Shown in pieces: positions 31,386-39,194 of a stretch of DNA of 39,647 nt. The notes under the pieces were generated by a model, which was not told the DNA's origin, did not search any database, and saw nothing but the letters and a program-made list of their open reading frames with translations. Location of the stretch: NCBI GenBank assembly GCA_019456405.1, contig WJXM01000066.1, forward strand, positions 1-39,647, in the 5' to 3' direction. Every line of letters begins with the position of its first letter. The first letter of the stretch is position 1. Source of the DNA: Ferrovum sp. (GTDB lineage Bacteria; Pseudomonadota; Gammaproteobacteria; Burkholderiales; Ferrovaceae). A program made the translations under genes and the position numbers.

Positions 31386-31700
31386 ATGGAAAAACCAAAA
31401 CCAAGGATGGATTGCGTTGCATTCATCCGACTCACGAACGAACAGAAAAAAGATTTGGAAAACCAGGCGAAGATCGCGGAGATGAGCCTCTCCGAATTGA
31501 TACGGACCCGTGCCATCAACAAACCAGTGCCGAGCCACACGGATGCCACTACCGGGAAAAAGATTGACCAGCTTGGCCGGATGCTCAGACATCTTTATCC
31601 AAAAGGGAAAAATTGGGCGTCTGCCGAGGACCGAAAGTTGTTCTGGAAGACCATCGTTGAACTTCAACGCACCGCCAAGAAGTTGCGAGGAGAAAAGTGA
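31386..31700 (+). CDS. traJ: TraJ/MobC-like relaxosome accessory protein
   Basis: 104-aa basic protein with a ribbon-helix-helix start (DCVAFIRLTNEQKKDLENQA, AEMSLSELIRTRAI) and a helical C-terminal part, as in TraJ/MobC proteins that bind oriT and recruit the relaxase. The ATG at 31386 has AAGGA upstream; the in-frame ATG at 31353 would add 11 residues and has only AGAGG very close. Its TGA shares a base with the traI ATG, so the two are coupled. Confidence 0.82.
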   Translation: MEKPKPRMDCVAFIRLTNEQKKDLENQAKIAEMSLSELIRTRAINKPVPSHTDATTGKKIDQLGRMLRHLYPKGKNWASAEDRKLFWKTIVELQRTAKKLRGEK

Positions 31701-33556
31701 TGCTGGCAAAAGTCATCACACTGAAGCACAGTGCTGCCAGTAAAGGATTCCGTCCGGTCCTGAATTACATCATGCGTGCTGGAGCAGAAAACAGGCTCCC
31801 AGAAGGACATCAACTGGAAGGTGGGGAGATCAATGTCGCACCGGACGAACTCTACTTCAATCTGGCCGAAAGTAATGTGGCCTATGCCGATGACATGGCC
31901 TGCGTTCTGGACTGGACTGCCGAGAACTGCCGAAGAAAAGGGCGGTTCAATGGGAACCCGGTTTATCATGTGGCCATCAATTGGCAAGATGATGAACACC
32001 CAACACCTGAACAAGCCAGACGCGCCTGTGATCATGTGATGAAGGCCCTGGGCTACGAAGAACATCAGGCTGCCTGGTCAATTCACCGGGACACTGACAA
32101 CGACCATGTGCATCTGGTCATCAATCGGGTACACCCCACCAGATTCCTTGCAATCTCCCCCCCTTTCAAGAAGGACTATGTCATTCTGGATCGGTGTATG
32201 CGCGAACTGGAAATTGAGTTTGGCCATGGCCGAGCAAACGGCCCCTATATCACTCTTGATACGGACAACGGGCCACAAATTGTCAGGATGAGCCGGGCCG
32301 AACGACGAAAGCGGGGTTTGTTGAAGGAAGATGCCCAACCGCGCTTGACCAGAGGGGCCGCTGCTGCCGAATATCGTTTGGGTGATGATTCGTTCCAATC
32401 ATGGGTATCCAAGGACCCCACACAGGATCTAAAAGGGGTCCTGCAACAGCCTGGGGTGACCTGGCAGAATGTGCATCACTGTCTCGCGCAGCATGGCGTA
32501 GTGATCCAGCCGAAAGGATCAGGAATGATCGTAACGACGACTCTCGAAGATGGTCGAGTGTTGGCGGGCAAGGCATCCCAGATGGGGCGATGGGCCAGCA
32601 AAGCGGAACTGGAAAAGAAACTCGGACCGTTTGTGCCTTCAAATGTCCCGTTCCCTGAAAACCACAAATACCAACAGACCATTGAGAACCGAAGAAACAA
32701 TCATTCTGAAGAGGTGAAACTGCGTGACAAATCGGAAGATAATGCCCGGTTAAATCGCAGAGCAGCCAGAGAGCAGGCCCGCAAGGCGCTTGCAGAAAGA
32801 TTCAAGGCCGAACAGAGAACCATCAAGATCGAAAAACCTTTGCGTCGGGCAGAAATGCGTGACCGTCACGGCAATGAAAGGCGTGAGTTGGTGAACGAAC
32901 AGCGCCGGGTCCGTACCCAGGTAAAAGAAGACACCAGAAAGCAGGGTGAGTCACCGGAACTTGCGCTGTCCCTCTGGGCCTATCAAGCAGCAATGCAGCG
33001 CGAAGCCCTTCAAAAACGCCAGGCGGACGAACGAAAAGCATTGACAAAGGCGCTTCCCTATTCCGAGGTATGGCGAAAATGGCTGGAATCTCAAGCCGAG
33101 CAGGGAGACGAGGCTGCTTTGGCGGCACTGCGTGGAATTCGTTATCGGGAACAGCGGAACAAATCCAGGAATCGTAACGGCATCGAGGGCGATGATGTGG
33201 ATCCGCTACGCGTTCTGACGGTTGCCCAACTCGATGCACAGTTTGATCGGCGTCGACAACTCGTGGTGTACAAGGGGAAGGATGGCCGGGTCAGGTTCAC
33301 CGACACCGGGCCCCGGATCGTGATGCACGACAAAGAGGCGGATAGTCTGGAGGCTGCCCTGCGAATTGCTGCTCAGAAATACGGAGGGAAAGTGGATATC
33401 ACTGGCAGTGGTGAGTTCCGGGAGCGTGCAGCCCGTCAGGCAACCCAACTAGGAATTCTGGTTCTGAATGGGGATTTGCAAGGCATTGTACAGAACGAAG
33501 TTGAGAAAACCAGAAGAAACAAAGCCAACGAGCATGGTCAGGATATTGGTCGGTGA
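31700..33556 (+). CDS. traI: TraI-like MOBP relaxase
   Basis: Nicks oriT and pilots the transferred strand. The 618-aa product has motif I with the catalytic Tyr in FRPVLNYIMR (Y23) and motif III in HRDTDNDHVHLVINRVHP near residues 128-145, the metal-binding histidines of MOBP relaxases. The middle is charged and helical; the C-terminus (DKEADSLEAALRIAAQKYG, VDITGSGEFRERAARQA) resembles the LPD7-type domain of large conjugative proteins. The ATG at 31700 has GAGGAG upstream; a GTG one codon earlier is possible. No helicase or primase domain is fused. Confidence 0.93.
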   Translation: MLAKVITLKHSAASKGFRPVLNYIMRAGAENRLPEGHQLEGGEINVAPDELYFNLAESNVAYADDMACVLDWTAENCRRKGRFNGNPVYHVAINWQDDEHPTPEQARRACDHVMKALGYEEHQAAWSIHRDTDNDHVHLVINRVHPTRFLAISPPFKKDYVILDRCMRELEIEFGHGRANGPYITLDTDNGPQIVRMSRAERRKRGLLKEDAQPRLTRGAAAAEYRLGDDSFQSWVSKDPTQDLKGVLQQPGVTWQNVHHCLAQHGVVIQPKGSGMIVTTTLEDGRVLAGKASQMGRWASKAELEKKLGPFVPSNVPFPENHKYQQTIENRRNNHSEEVKLRDKSEDNARLNRRAAREQARKALAERFKAEQRTIKIEKPLRRAEMRDRHGNERRELVNEQRRVRTQVKEDTRKQGESPELALSLWAYQAAMQREALQKRQADERKALTKALPYSEVWRKWLESQAEQGDEAALAALRGIRYREQRNKSRNRNGIEGDDVDPLRVLTVAQLDAQFDRRRQLVVYKGKDGRVRFTDTGPRIVMHDKEADSLEAALRIAAQKYGGKVDITGSGEFRERAARQATQLGILVLNGDLQGIVQNEVEKTRRNKANEHGQDIGR

Positions 33557-33644
33557 TGAATTGCTCGACCTGATAGAAGCCATTGCATGTCTACTTTCTT
33601 CGTTTGTTGCATTTGTTGCGCTTAGTGTATTATCCTTCTTCTGA
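33534..33644 (+). CDS. Possible 36-aa single-helix membrane peptide
   Basis: Overlaps the end of traI in another frame. Product MVRILVGDELLDLIEA followed by an uninterrupted hydrophobic segment to its end. There is no clear ribosome site, and it crosses the promoter of the next operon. Listed for completeness only. Confidence 0.22.
   Translation: MVRILVGDELLDLIEAIACLLSSFVAFVALSVLSFF
33604..33633 (+). promoter_or_regulatory. Promoter of the PIN-type toxin-antitoxin operon
   Basis: TTGTTG (33604-33609), 18-base spacer, TATTAT (33628-33633), about 50 bases before the antitoxin ATG, which has AGGAGAAGG as ribosome site. Confidence 0.5.
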
Positions 33645-33685
33645 AAAGGCAAAGTTGCCAGATAGCCACAAGACAGGAGAAGGAC

Positions 33686-34156
33686 ATGCGTACTATCGAT
33701 CGTGCTCGCGAGGTGTCACCACCACCGCTGAATGCCAAAGACAAGGAGATGGTACGAGTTGCACAGCGATGCATCATGGCATCGCTCGATCACTCTCGCG
33801 CTGCTGCGATTACACTGACAACCGACACCGGTGAGCATCCGACGGTTGAGGTCCCACCGGCCGCCCTGAAACTGATTGGTCAACTGCTGGGCGCCATGAG
33901 TGAGGGGCATCCCATTGTGTTGATGCCCACAGAGCGAGAATTTACGACAGTTGAGGCCGCCAATTATCTGAATGTGTCTCGTCCGTTCGTGATCAAAGAG
34001 ATGGAGGCAGGCCGCCTGATGCACCGAAAGGTGGGATCGCATCGTCGTATTGCTCTTGAGGACTTGCTTGCCTATGCTCAAAAGATGCGTGCACAACAAG
34101 TAAGTGCGCTTGAGCGCCTGGCGGATAATGCCCGAGAGTTGGGCCTGGATTACTGA
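33686..34156 (+). CDS. Antitoxin with excisionase-type HTH, partner of a PIN toxin
   Basis: 156-aa protein. The first 80 residues are a VapB-like region (ITLTTDTGEHPTVEVPPAA); residues about 88-133 form a MerR/excisionase-type winged helix (FTTVEAANYLNVSRPFVIK, GSHRRIALEDLLAYAQ). This architecture is typical of antitoxins paired with PIN_3 toxins. The stop overlaps the toxin start (ATGG, one base shared with the TGA). It is intact although its toxin is split, so the cell holds an antitoxin without an obvious full-length partner here. Confidence 0.82.
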   Translation: MRTIDRAREVSPPPLNAKDKEMVRVAQRCIMASLDHSRAAAITLTTDTGEHPTVEVPPAALKLIGQLLGAMSEGHPIVLMPTEREFTTVEAANYLNVSRPFVIKEMEAGRLMHRKVGSHRRIALEDLLAYAQKMRAQQVSALERLADNARELGLDY

Positions 34157-34413
34157 TGGCTGGGCACGCCCGCTATACCGCGTTGCTGGATGCGTGCGTT
34201 TTGTATCCACTGGCCATGACAGATGCGTTGTTGAGCCTGGCCACGGCAGGATTTTTCTCGGCAAAGTGGACGACTAGGATCGAGGAGGAGTGGATTCGTT
34301 CGCTCGAGCGTCAACGCCCGGAACTGGTGGGCAAACTCAATGTGCGGCGAGACAGCATGCGGGACGCCATACCAGACTGGGAGGTTCCAGAGACAAGCAT
34401 GGTCTTCTCTTGA
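34156..34413 (+). pseudogene. PIN-family toxin, N-terminal part (interrupted copy 1)
   Basis: Starts MAGHARYTALLDACVLYPL, where the Asp is the first PIN catalytic acid. It continues ATAGFFSAKWTTRIEEEWI and VRRDSMRDAIPDWEVPET, then a one-base insertion (agacaagc against agacagc in copy 2) shifts the frame to SMVFS and a stop. The remaining PIN residues are at 38548-38822. About 85 aa versus about 185 for the full toxin. The last 171 bases are repeated at 38378-38547. Confidence 0.8.
34242..34412 (+). repeat. Direct repeat copy 1 (PIN gene segment)
   Basis: Starts CACGGCAGGATTTTTC and ends GGTCTTCTCTTG. It is the same as 38378-38547 except for four substitutions and one inserted base. The two copies bracket the AbiE island. 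Confidence 0.9.
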
Positions 34414-34577
34414 TGAAGTCTCCCCCCACTAAGCGCGTAAACGCGTTGTAGTGTGGGTTTCCTGGGTCAACGACCAGAGCGCAGGGGTGTTGCCACCACC
34501 ACGACTTACCACAGTCTCACCAAGCGCAGGTTGCGTTTCCGCAACCGATTCGGAGCCTTCCACCCCTACCTTATTTC
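34413..34577 (-). ncRNA. Structured remnant resembling an IS605/TnpB right end with omega-RNA scaffold
   Basis: Immediately at the junction after PIN copy 1. Three hairpins are stacked: CCCAC...GTGTGGG enclosing GCGCGT-aa-ACGCGT (34424-34457), CTGGGTC-aac-GACCAG (about 34471-34487) and GGTTGCG-tttc-CGCAACC (34529-34546). On the minus strand the sequence and its open frame tail (ending ALWSLTQETHTTTRLRA) look like the 3' end of a tnpB gene/omega RNA. No TnpB catalytic region remains. Judged from pattern memory, so tentative. Confidence 0.4.
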
Positions 34578-34629
34578 TTGATTTCTTGTGATCCTGCACC
34601 GCCTCGATTCTTTCTGAACACACTTTCCG

Positions 34630-34677
34630 GACAAATGGGCTTGTCATCAGTCCGAAAAACATGTACAAATATCGGAC
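34630..34677 (+). promoter_or_regulatory. AbiE promoter with two operator-like inverted repeats
   Basis: TTGTCA (34641-34646), 17-base spacer, TACAAA (34664-34669). Inverted repeats GACAA-atgggc-TTGTC (34630-34645) and GTCCGA...TCGGAC (34650-34677) overlap the -35 and -10. AbiEi antitoxins are known to repress their own promoter through inverted repeats. Confidence 0.7.
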
Positions 34678-34688
34678 AGGATAAAACT

Positions 34689-35405
34689 ATGTCTGATCTT
34701 AAATCCATCATTGCTGCGCAAATCGATGCAGCCGGCCCAGGCCATGTCTGGGTGCCGACCGACTTCGCGCAACTCGGCAACCGCGACGCCATCGACAAAA
34801 CCCTGCAACGCATGGTGCAGGCCGGTGATCTGCGTCGTATTGACCGGGGCCTCTACGACAAGCCGACGCTCAACCGGCTGACGAAGCGAACCACTACTCC
34901 GGACTATCGTGCCGTGATCGAGGCCATCGCCCGCCGCGATCAGTTGCGTCTGCTGGTGGACGGCATGACCGCCGCCAACGATCTCGGTCTGACCGATGCC
35001 GTGCCGGCCCGTGTCACCATCCATACCGATGCCCGCCGTCGCGCCATCCAGCTCGACAAGCTGACCATCAACTTCAAGCAAACCGCGCCCAGCCGCCTCT
35101 ACTGGGCCGGGCGTCCAGCCATGCGCGTCGTGCAGGCGCTACATTGGCTGAAAGACACCTTGGTTTCTGATCGCAACCGTATCCTGCGCCGATTGGCTCA
35201 AGTACTGGCAGACCCAACCCACAGTGCCGCGATCCGACAGGACCTGATCGATGGTTTGAACGCGATGCCAGCGTGGATGCAAAGCCTGGTGCGTGAACTG
35301 CCCGGCTGTGATCAGCAGCTTGCAGCGGCCAAGACACCGCATAACGGCACGAAGCAACCAGCGACCCACCGCCGCTCGGCCAAACACCTGGAGGTCACCG
35401 GTTGA
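34689..35405 (+). CDS. abiEi: AbiEi/DUF6088-type antitoxin
   Basis: 238-aa antitoxin and transcriptional repressor of a type IV TA/abortive infection system. The N-terminal winged helix-turn-helix is visible (VWVPTDFAQLGNRDAIDKTL, DLRRIDRGLYDKP), followed by the AbiEi antitoxin domain (LVDGMTAANDLGLTDAVPA, RPAMRVVQALHWLKD). The ATG at 34689 has AGGAT 8 bases upstream; the frame open from 34578 is leader. Its TGA overlaps the TTG start of abiEii. Clearly GC-richer than the transfer backbone. Confidence 0.88.
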   Translation: MSDLKSIIAAQIDAAGPGHVWVPTDFAQLGNRDAIDKTLQRMVQAGDLRRIDRGLYDKPTLNRLTKRTTTPDYRAVIEAIARRDQLRLLVDGMTAANDLGLTDAVPARVTIHTDARRRAIQLDKLTINFKQTAPSRLYWAGRPAMRVVQALHWLKDTLVSDRNRILRRLAQVLADPTHSAAIRQDLIDGLNAMPAWMQSLVRELPGCDQQLAAAKTPHNGTKQPATHRRSAKHLEVTG

Positions 35406-36481
35406 ACCCGTCCTTCCACGATATCATTGCGGCCAGTGATGCTGAGCGGCGCGATCTGTTTCTCGGGGCCGCAGCCCGGCTGGGCACCGTAGTCCAGAAT
35501 GTCGAAAAGGACTTCTGGGTCTGCTGGACCCTCGATGCGTTGTTCAACGGCCTTGCTGCAGCTGGCGGCCCCCGTCTGCTGTTCAAAGGAGGCACTTCGC
35601 TGTCCAAGGCCTTCAGTCTGATCTCCCGGTTCTCCGAAGACATCGACATCACGGTCTTCCGTGATGACCTTGGGCAGGTGGCCGACGTGGCGGAGCTGGG
35701 CACCATGAGCGGCAAGAAACGCCGCGCGCGTCTCGACGCCATTCGCACCGCTTGTCAGGCCTACATCGCGGGACCGCTGACGGCCCAGTTCACGCAGCTC
35801 GCTGCATCCGCCATTCCAGAAGCCCGCTTCCGGCTGGAGCCCGACCCCGAAGATAAGGATGGCCAGACACTGCTGTTCTGGTATCCCGCCGTCACCGCCA
35901 CCGGCGACGACTACGTGCGCTCCGCAGTCAAGATCGAGTCCGGCGCGAAATCGGCGCTGGACCCGCACGTCGCGGCCACGGTCACGCCTTACGTAGCGCA
36001 GGATTTGCCCGATCTGGACCTGACTGTCACCAATGTCACCACCGTGAAGCCCGAGCGCACCTTCTGGGACAAGGTCATTATCCTGCACGGCCTGCGTCAG
36101 TGGCACGACCGCCGCGGCGAATTGCGGCACGGTGGACAGCGCATCTCGCGCCATTACTACGATGTGCATCAACTGATGCAGGCCGCATCAGCACACGAAT
36201 GGCAGGCCGATCGTGCGCTCGCGATCGACTGCGCACAGCATGCGCGGCTGTTCTTCGGCAGCGTGGACCTGGGGCTCGATACCGCAATACCCGGCACATT
36301 CATGTTGACACCCAGCGTGGCGATGCGGGATGAGCTCGCCAGGGACTATGCGGCCATGTCCGGGATGATCTTCGGCGAGATCCCGGCACTCGATGCGGTA
36401 CTCGCCAGCGCGGAGAGATTCGAGCAGATCGTTAACGATGCCACAACAGCCGCATCGCTCGCGCAAGAGGAGCGGCATTGA
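35402..36481 (+). CDS. abiEii: AbiEii nucleotidyltransferase toxin
   Basis: 359-aa toxin of the AbiEii family (nucleotidyltransferase fold; characterised relatives inactivate tRNA or bind GTP and stop growth). Motifs are NVEKDFWVCWTLDALF, LLFKGGTSLSKAF near residue 62 and FSEDIDITVF near 80 with the DxD pair, then KPERTFWDKVIILHGL. The start is TTG at 35402, overlapping the antitoxin stop, with GGAGG 7 bases upstream; homologues begin at the same place. It is followed without gap by a third gene. Confidence 0.9.
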   Translation: MNPSFHDIIAASDAERRDLFLGAAARLGTVVQNVEKDFWVCWTLDALFNGLAAAGGPRLLFKGGTSLSKAFSLISRFSEDIDITVFRDDLGQVADVAELGTMSGKKRRARLDAIRTACQAYIAGPLTAQFTQLAASAIPEARFRLEPDPEDKDGQTLLFWYPAVTATGDDYVRSAVKIESGAKSALDPHVAATVTPYVAQDLPDLDLTVTNVTTVKPERTFWDKVIILHGLRQWHDRRGELRHGGQRISRHYYDVHQLMQAASAHEWQADRALAIDCAQHARLFFGSVDLGLDTAIPGTFMLTPSVAMRDELARDYAAMSGMIFGEIPALDAVLASAERFEQIVNDATTAASLAQEERH

Positions 36482-37386
36482 TGGCCGACTACTTCAGCGA
36501 CCGAGAGAATGGCCCTCGTGCCCGTATCGAGCAGGTGATCTCGCCCACGGTCTGGGCGGGCCTGGCGGGAACGGTGCAGGCGCTGATCAACAGCGGCGCC
36601 TTCGGTCTGCAGTTTCCCGAGTGTTGCCCGGACGGGAAAGCCATTTGCGGATGTGATTCGGATGCCTTCGCAGCCTCCGTGATTGCGGAGATGCCCGGCT
36701 TGGTTTGGCCGCTTGAAACCACCTGCGTGAAGGAAGAAGGGTTTTTGTCGCAGCGTCAGCCGTTCGCGCCGGACACATTGCTGATCCTGGACTTCATTGA
36801 GTTCATCCACACTGCGGTGGCAAAGCCAATTCCCGGTAAGTACCACGATTACCACAGCCACCACCACTTGACCTTCGATCAGGAGGCCGGGCAGGAAGAG
36901 TTCCGCGCGACCGTTAACCGCATCTTTGCGCGCAACGGCGTGGCGTTCGAGATGCTGTCGGCTGGCCGTATCGTGCGAGTTCTTCCTCCGATACTGGGCG
37001 AGGATTTGAAGCGAACGCTGTTTCGGACCGGTGATCGTACCCTCGACATCATGTTGGACGAGTGCCGGGCGAAGTTTTCCGACCGCAATCCGCTGGTACG
37101 CCGCGAGGGATTGGAGCGCTTGTGGGATGCATGGGAGCGGCTCAAGTCGCTTGCGGACGCAGGCGATAAGAAGAAGTCGGTCAAGACCATTCTCGACGCC
37201 GTTACTTCGGAGCCATCGCTACGGGCGATGCTGGAAGCGGAAGCGCTGGAGTTGAACTCCATTGGCAACAGTCATCTGATACGTCATTCGGAAGTCAACC
37301 AGGTGCCGGTGATTGATGTGGACCAGGTCGACTACCTGTTCCACCGCCTGTTTGCCATGATTCAGTTGATGCTGAGGAAGAAGTAG
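36481..37386 (+). CDS. Unknown third gene of the AbiE operon, possible abortive-infection C-terminal domain
   Basis: 301 aa. No firm family, but the ending (LELNSIGNSHLIRHSE... then QVDYLFHRLFAMIQLML) resembles the C-terminal domain found in several abortive infection proteins. The N-terminal 100 residues include several Cys (PECCPDGKAICGC) that may bind metal, and a His-rich YHDYHSHHH stretch is near residue 122. Its ATG shares a base with the abiEii TGA and has GAGGAG upstream, so it is coupled to the toxin. Confidence 0.7.
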   Translation: MADYFSDRENGPRARIEQVISPTVWAGLAGTVQALINSGAFGLQFPECCPDGKAICGCDSDAFAASVIAEMPGLVWPLETTCVKEEGFLSQRQPFAPDTLLILDFIEFIHTAVAKPIPGKYHDYHSHHHLTFDQEAGQEEFRATVNRIFARNGVAFEMLSAGRIVRVLPPILGEDLKRTLFRTGDRTLDIMLDECRAKFSDRNPLVRREGLERLWDAWERLKSLADAGDKKKSVKTILDAVTSEPSLRAMLEAEALELNSIGNSHLIRHSEVNQVPVIDVDQVDYLFHRLFAMIQLMLRKK

Positions 37387-37409
37387 GAAGTCAACCTGGG
37401 AGAGGCGCA

Positions 37410-38123
37410 ATGCTTGAATGGTACCTAGAGGTAAATGCCCTGTTTCGGGCAATGCGTCAGAAAGTGATCGATGCACAAGGACACCTTGCGAGCGACGATA
37501 AAGCAGGGGCCAAGTTGATTAATGGCTATTTGAAAGCTGATTATCAACTGCTGCGCAAGCTGTGGACCGGCGCAGGGTTCCCTGTGCAAGACATGGGAAA
37601 TCTTGGGAGGCATATCGGATTTGGCGACGCCAATGACTACGACGACATCCTTGCGCGCGATCTACCCCAAGTGGAGATGAGGGCAGAAGCGCATGTGCGC
37701 GATGCGACGGGCACCAAACCGAGCATAGGCTTCGAGGAACTGCTGCATCCGGTTATCTTCGCGCATGCCTTCCAGCACTATGTGGACGGACATTACCGCG
37801 AGGCCGTCTTGAACTCCGTCGTTGCAATCTTTGATCTGATGCGAGAGCGCACCGGCCTGGATCTCGACGGCGCGGCTCTGGCGACACAAGTGTTGAGCTT
37901 GGAAAAACCGCACCTGATCCTCAGCGAACTCGACACGGAGTCGGGCAGAAATGACCAGAAGGGGTTCATGCAGATTTTGATCGGTGCTTACCTTGGCATT
38001 CGCAATCCCAAGGCTCATTCGCTGAATCATGACCTCGACCCGGAGAAGGCCGCGCAGTATCTGATCTTCGCCAGCCTTCTAGCCCGACGGATCTACGAAG
38101 CGAAAGACGCTCCGAAGACCTGA
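37410..38123 (+). CDS. TIGR02391-family (Ymh-like) protein
   Basis: 237 aa. The C-terminal half carries the signature of this family: LLHPVIFAHAFQHYVDGHYR, AVLNSVVAIFDLMRERTGLD, QKGFMQILIGAYLGIRNPKA. Function is unknown; such proteins are common in defence and restriction islands. The N-terminal 100 residues are helical. It is 23 bases after the third AbiE-operon gene, with GGAGAGG upstream, and a hairpin terminator follows at 38265. Confidence 0.8.
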   Translation: MLEWYLEVNALFRAMRQKVIDAQGHLASDDKAGAKLINGYLKADYQLLRKLWTGAGFPVQDMGNLGRHIGFGDANDYDDILARDLPQVEMRAEAHVRDATGTKPSIGFEELLHPVIFAHAFQHYVDGHYREAVLNSVVAIFDLMRERTGLDLDGAALATQVLSLEKPHLILSELDTESGRNDQKGFMQILIGAYLGIRNPKAHSLNHDLDPEKAAQYLIFASLLARRIYEAKDAPKT

Positions 38124-38264
38124 GTCGCGCCAGTTGCATCGGTGGTTCTCGATACGACCGTGGGCCATTGGAACTCAGGCGACATCCTGCGGAAGAATGC
38201 AGGCGGCGCAAAGAATCGAACACTTCGCAATGTGCTTCTGCACCAGGTGTTGTCAGGGGTGAGG
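38124..38264. other. Spacer after the AbiE operon
   Basis: No gene supported. The plus frame reads like a fragment of coding sequence (VVLDTTVGHWNSGDILRKNA) without start or ribosome site, so a decayed gene piece is possible. Confidence 0.35.
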
Positions 38265-38300
38265 AACCGCGTAAATTTGAGGGGTATTACGCGGTTTTGT
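38265..38300 (+). terminator. Hairpin terminator of the AbiE operon
   Basis: AACCGCGTAA and TTACGCGGTT (38265-38274 and 38287-38296) form a perfect 10-bp stem followed by TTTTG. The stem is symmetrical enough to act from either side. Confidence 0.7.
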
Positions 38301-38348
38301 GATGGTTGATCAGGGGTTGGGTTTTTTGGTTTTTGGTTTCTTTCTGCG

Positions 38349-38822
38349 TTGATTGGCGCGTTCGGCGGCCTCCTTGGCACGGCAGGATTTTTCTCGGCAA
38401 AGTGGACGACCAGGATCAAGGAGGAGTGGATTCGTTCGCTCGAGCGGCAACGCCCGGATCTGGTGGGCAAACTCAATGTGCGGCGAGACAGCATGCGGGA
38501 CGCCATACCAGACTGGGAGGTTCCAGAGACAGCATGGTCTTCTCTTGTTCATGGAATCCATCTGCCCGACCCGGACGATTGTCATATCCTGGCAGCCGCG
38601 ATCGCTGGCCACGCCGAATACGGCATCGAAGCTATCGATCCCGACACTTTCATCATCAATCAGTGGGATCTGGATCCCGTGAATGCTATTGCGGCCTTCA
38701 AACGAATGCGAGCTCGTCGCAAGAAGCCGCAGTCGAGCACAGAGGATTTTGCCTACGCGTTGGAAGTGGGCGGCTTGCCGACAATGGCGGAAAGACTTCG
38801 AGCAGCATCAGAGTTGATTTGA
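38349..38822 (+). pseudogene. PIN-family toxin, C-terminal part (interrupted copy 2)
   Basis: The PIN segment starts in the repeat (GTAGFFSAKWTTRIKEEWI), and the frame continues beyond it with HLPDPDDCHILAAAIAGHAE and AIDPDTFIINQW, the C-terminal PIN acidic residues, to ELI at 38822. It lacks the first catalytic Asp, which is only in copy 1, and the apparent start at 38349 is in foreign DNA. Joining copy 1 up to 34242 with copy 2 from 38378 gives a complete toxin frame directly behind the antitoxin. Confidence 0.82.
38378..38547 (+). repeat. Direct repeat copy 2 (PIN gene segment)
   Basis: Second copy of 34242-34412; see copy 1. This copy keeps the open PIN frame. Confidence 0.9.
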
Positions 38823-39041
38823 CCCCTGGCGCCTTTGGCGCAATTGCCAAGTTCGAAAGCCAGAGATTATTCGTGAGCGTACTTCCTTTGCCGACCATAA
38901 AGATCGGTGCGCGAGTGTTATCTGTATCCGAGAATCAGAGGGGGGAATTTTTTGACCAAACAGGGTCATTTGAGGCAATTCATGCGTACAATGCAAAACT
39001 TAACCATTTGATTATATGCAGAAGCATGGATCGCATCGCTT
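38823..39041. other. Right end of the element before att
   Basis: No gene supported. It holds a small inverted repeat TTGGC-gcaatt-GCCAA (38835-38850). No integrase gene is present at this end. Confidence 0.4.
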
Positions 39042-39087
39042 ACTTTTAATCCGTTGGTCGCAGGTTCGAATCCCGCACGGCCTACCA
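39042..39087 (+). tRNA. 3' half of tRNA-Lys(TTT): attachment site remnant
   Basis: The sequence from ACTTTTAATCCG through GGTCGCAGGTTCGAATCC to CCTACCA matches the anticodon loop (TTT), variable region, T-arm and CCA of tRNA-Lys. The bases before it (GCATCGCTT) do not pair as the 5' side of the anticodon stem and no D-arm exists upstream, so this is not a whole gene. Integrating elements that target tRNA 3' ends leave exactly such a copy at their far end. Confidence 0.85.
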
Positions 39088-39137
39088 ATAAATTAAACAG
39101 TTTTTCCTTGAGTCTCCTGTGTATAATCAGACGTTTT

Positions 39138-39153
39138 ATTAGACATGTCTAAT
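39138..39153. repeat. 16-bp perfect palindrome
   Basis: ATTAGACATGTCTAAT, about 50 bases past att. It could be an operator or the loop of a terminator-like structure; there is no further context. Confidence 0.4.
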
Positions 39154-39194
39154 ATTTCTGGTTTTAAGGTACCTCAAGATTTGGGCCTATTTGC

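Noticed and set aside
34429-34668. Minus-strand 79-aa ORF before the AbiE operon
   Set aside because: It crosses the AbiE promoter and operators and its first part is shadow; only the tail may be a mobile-element remnant, listed as such.
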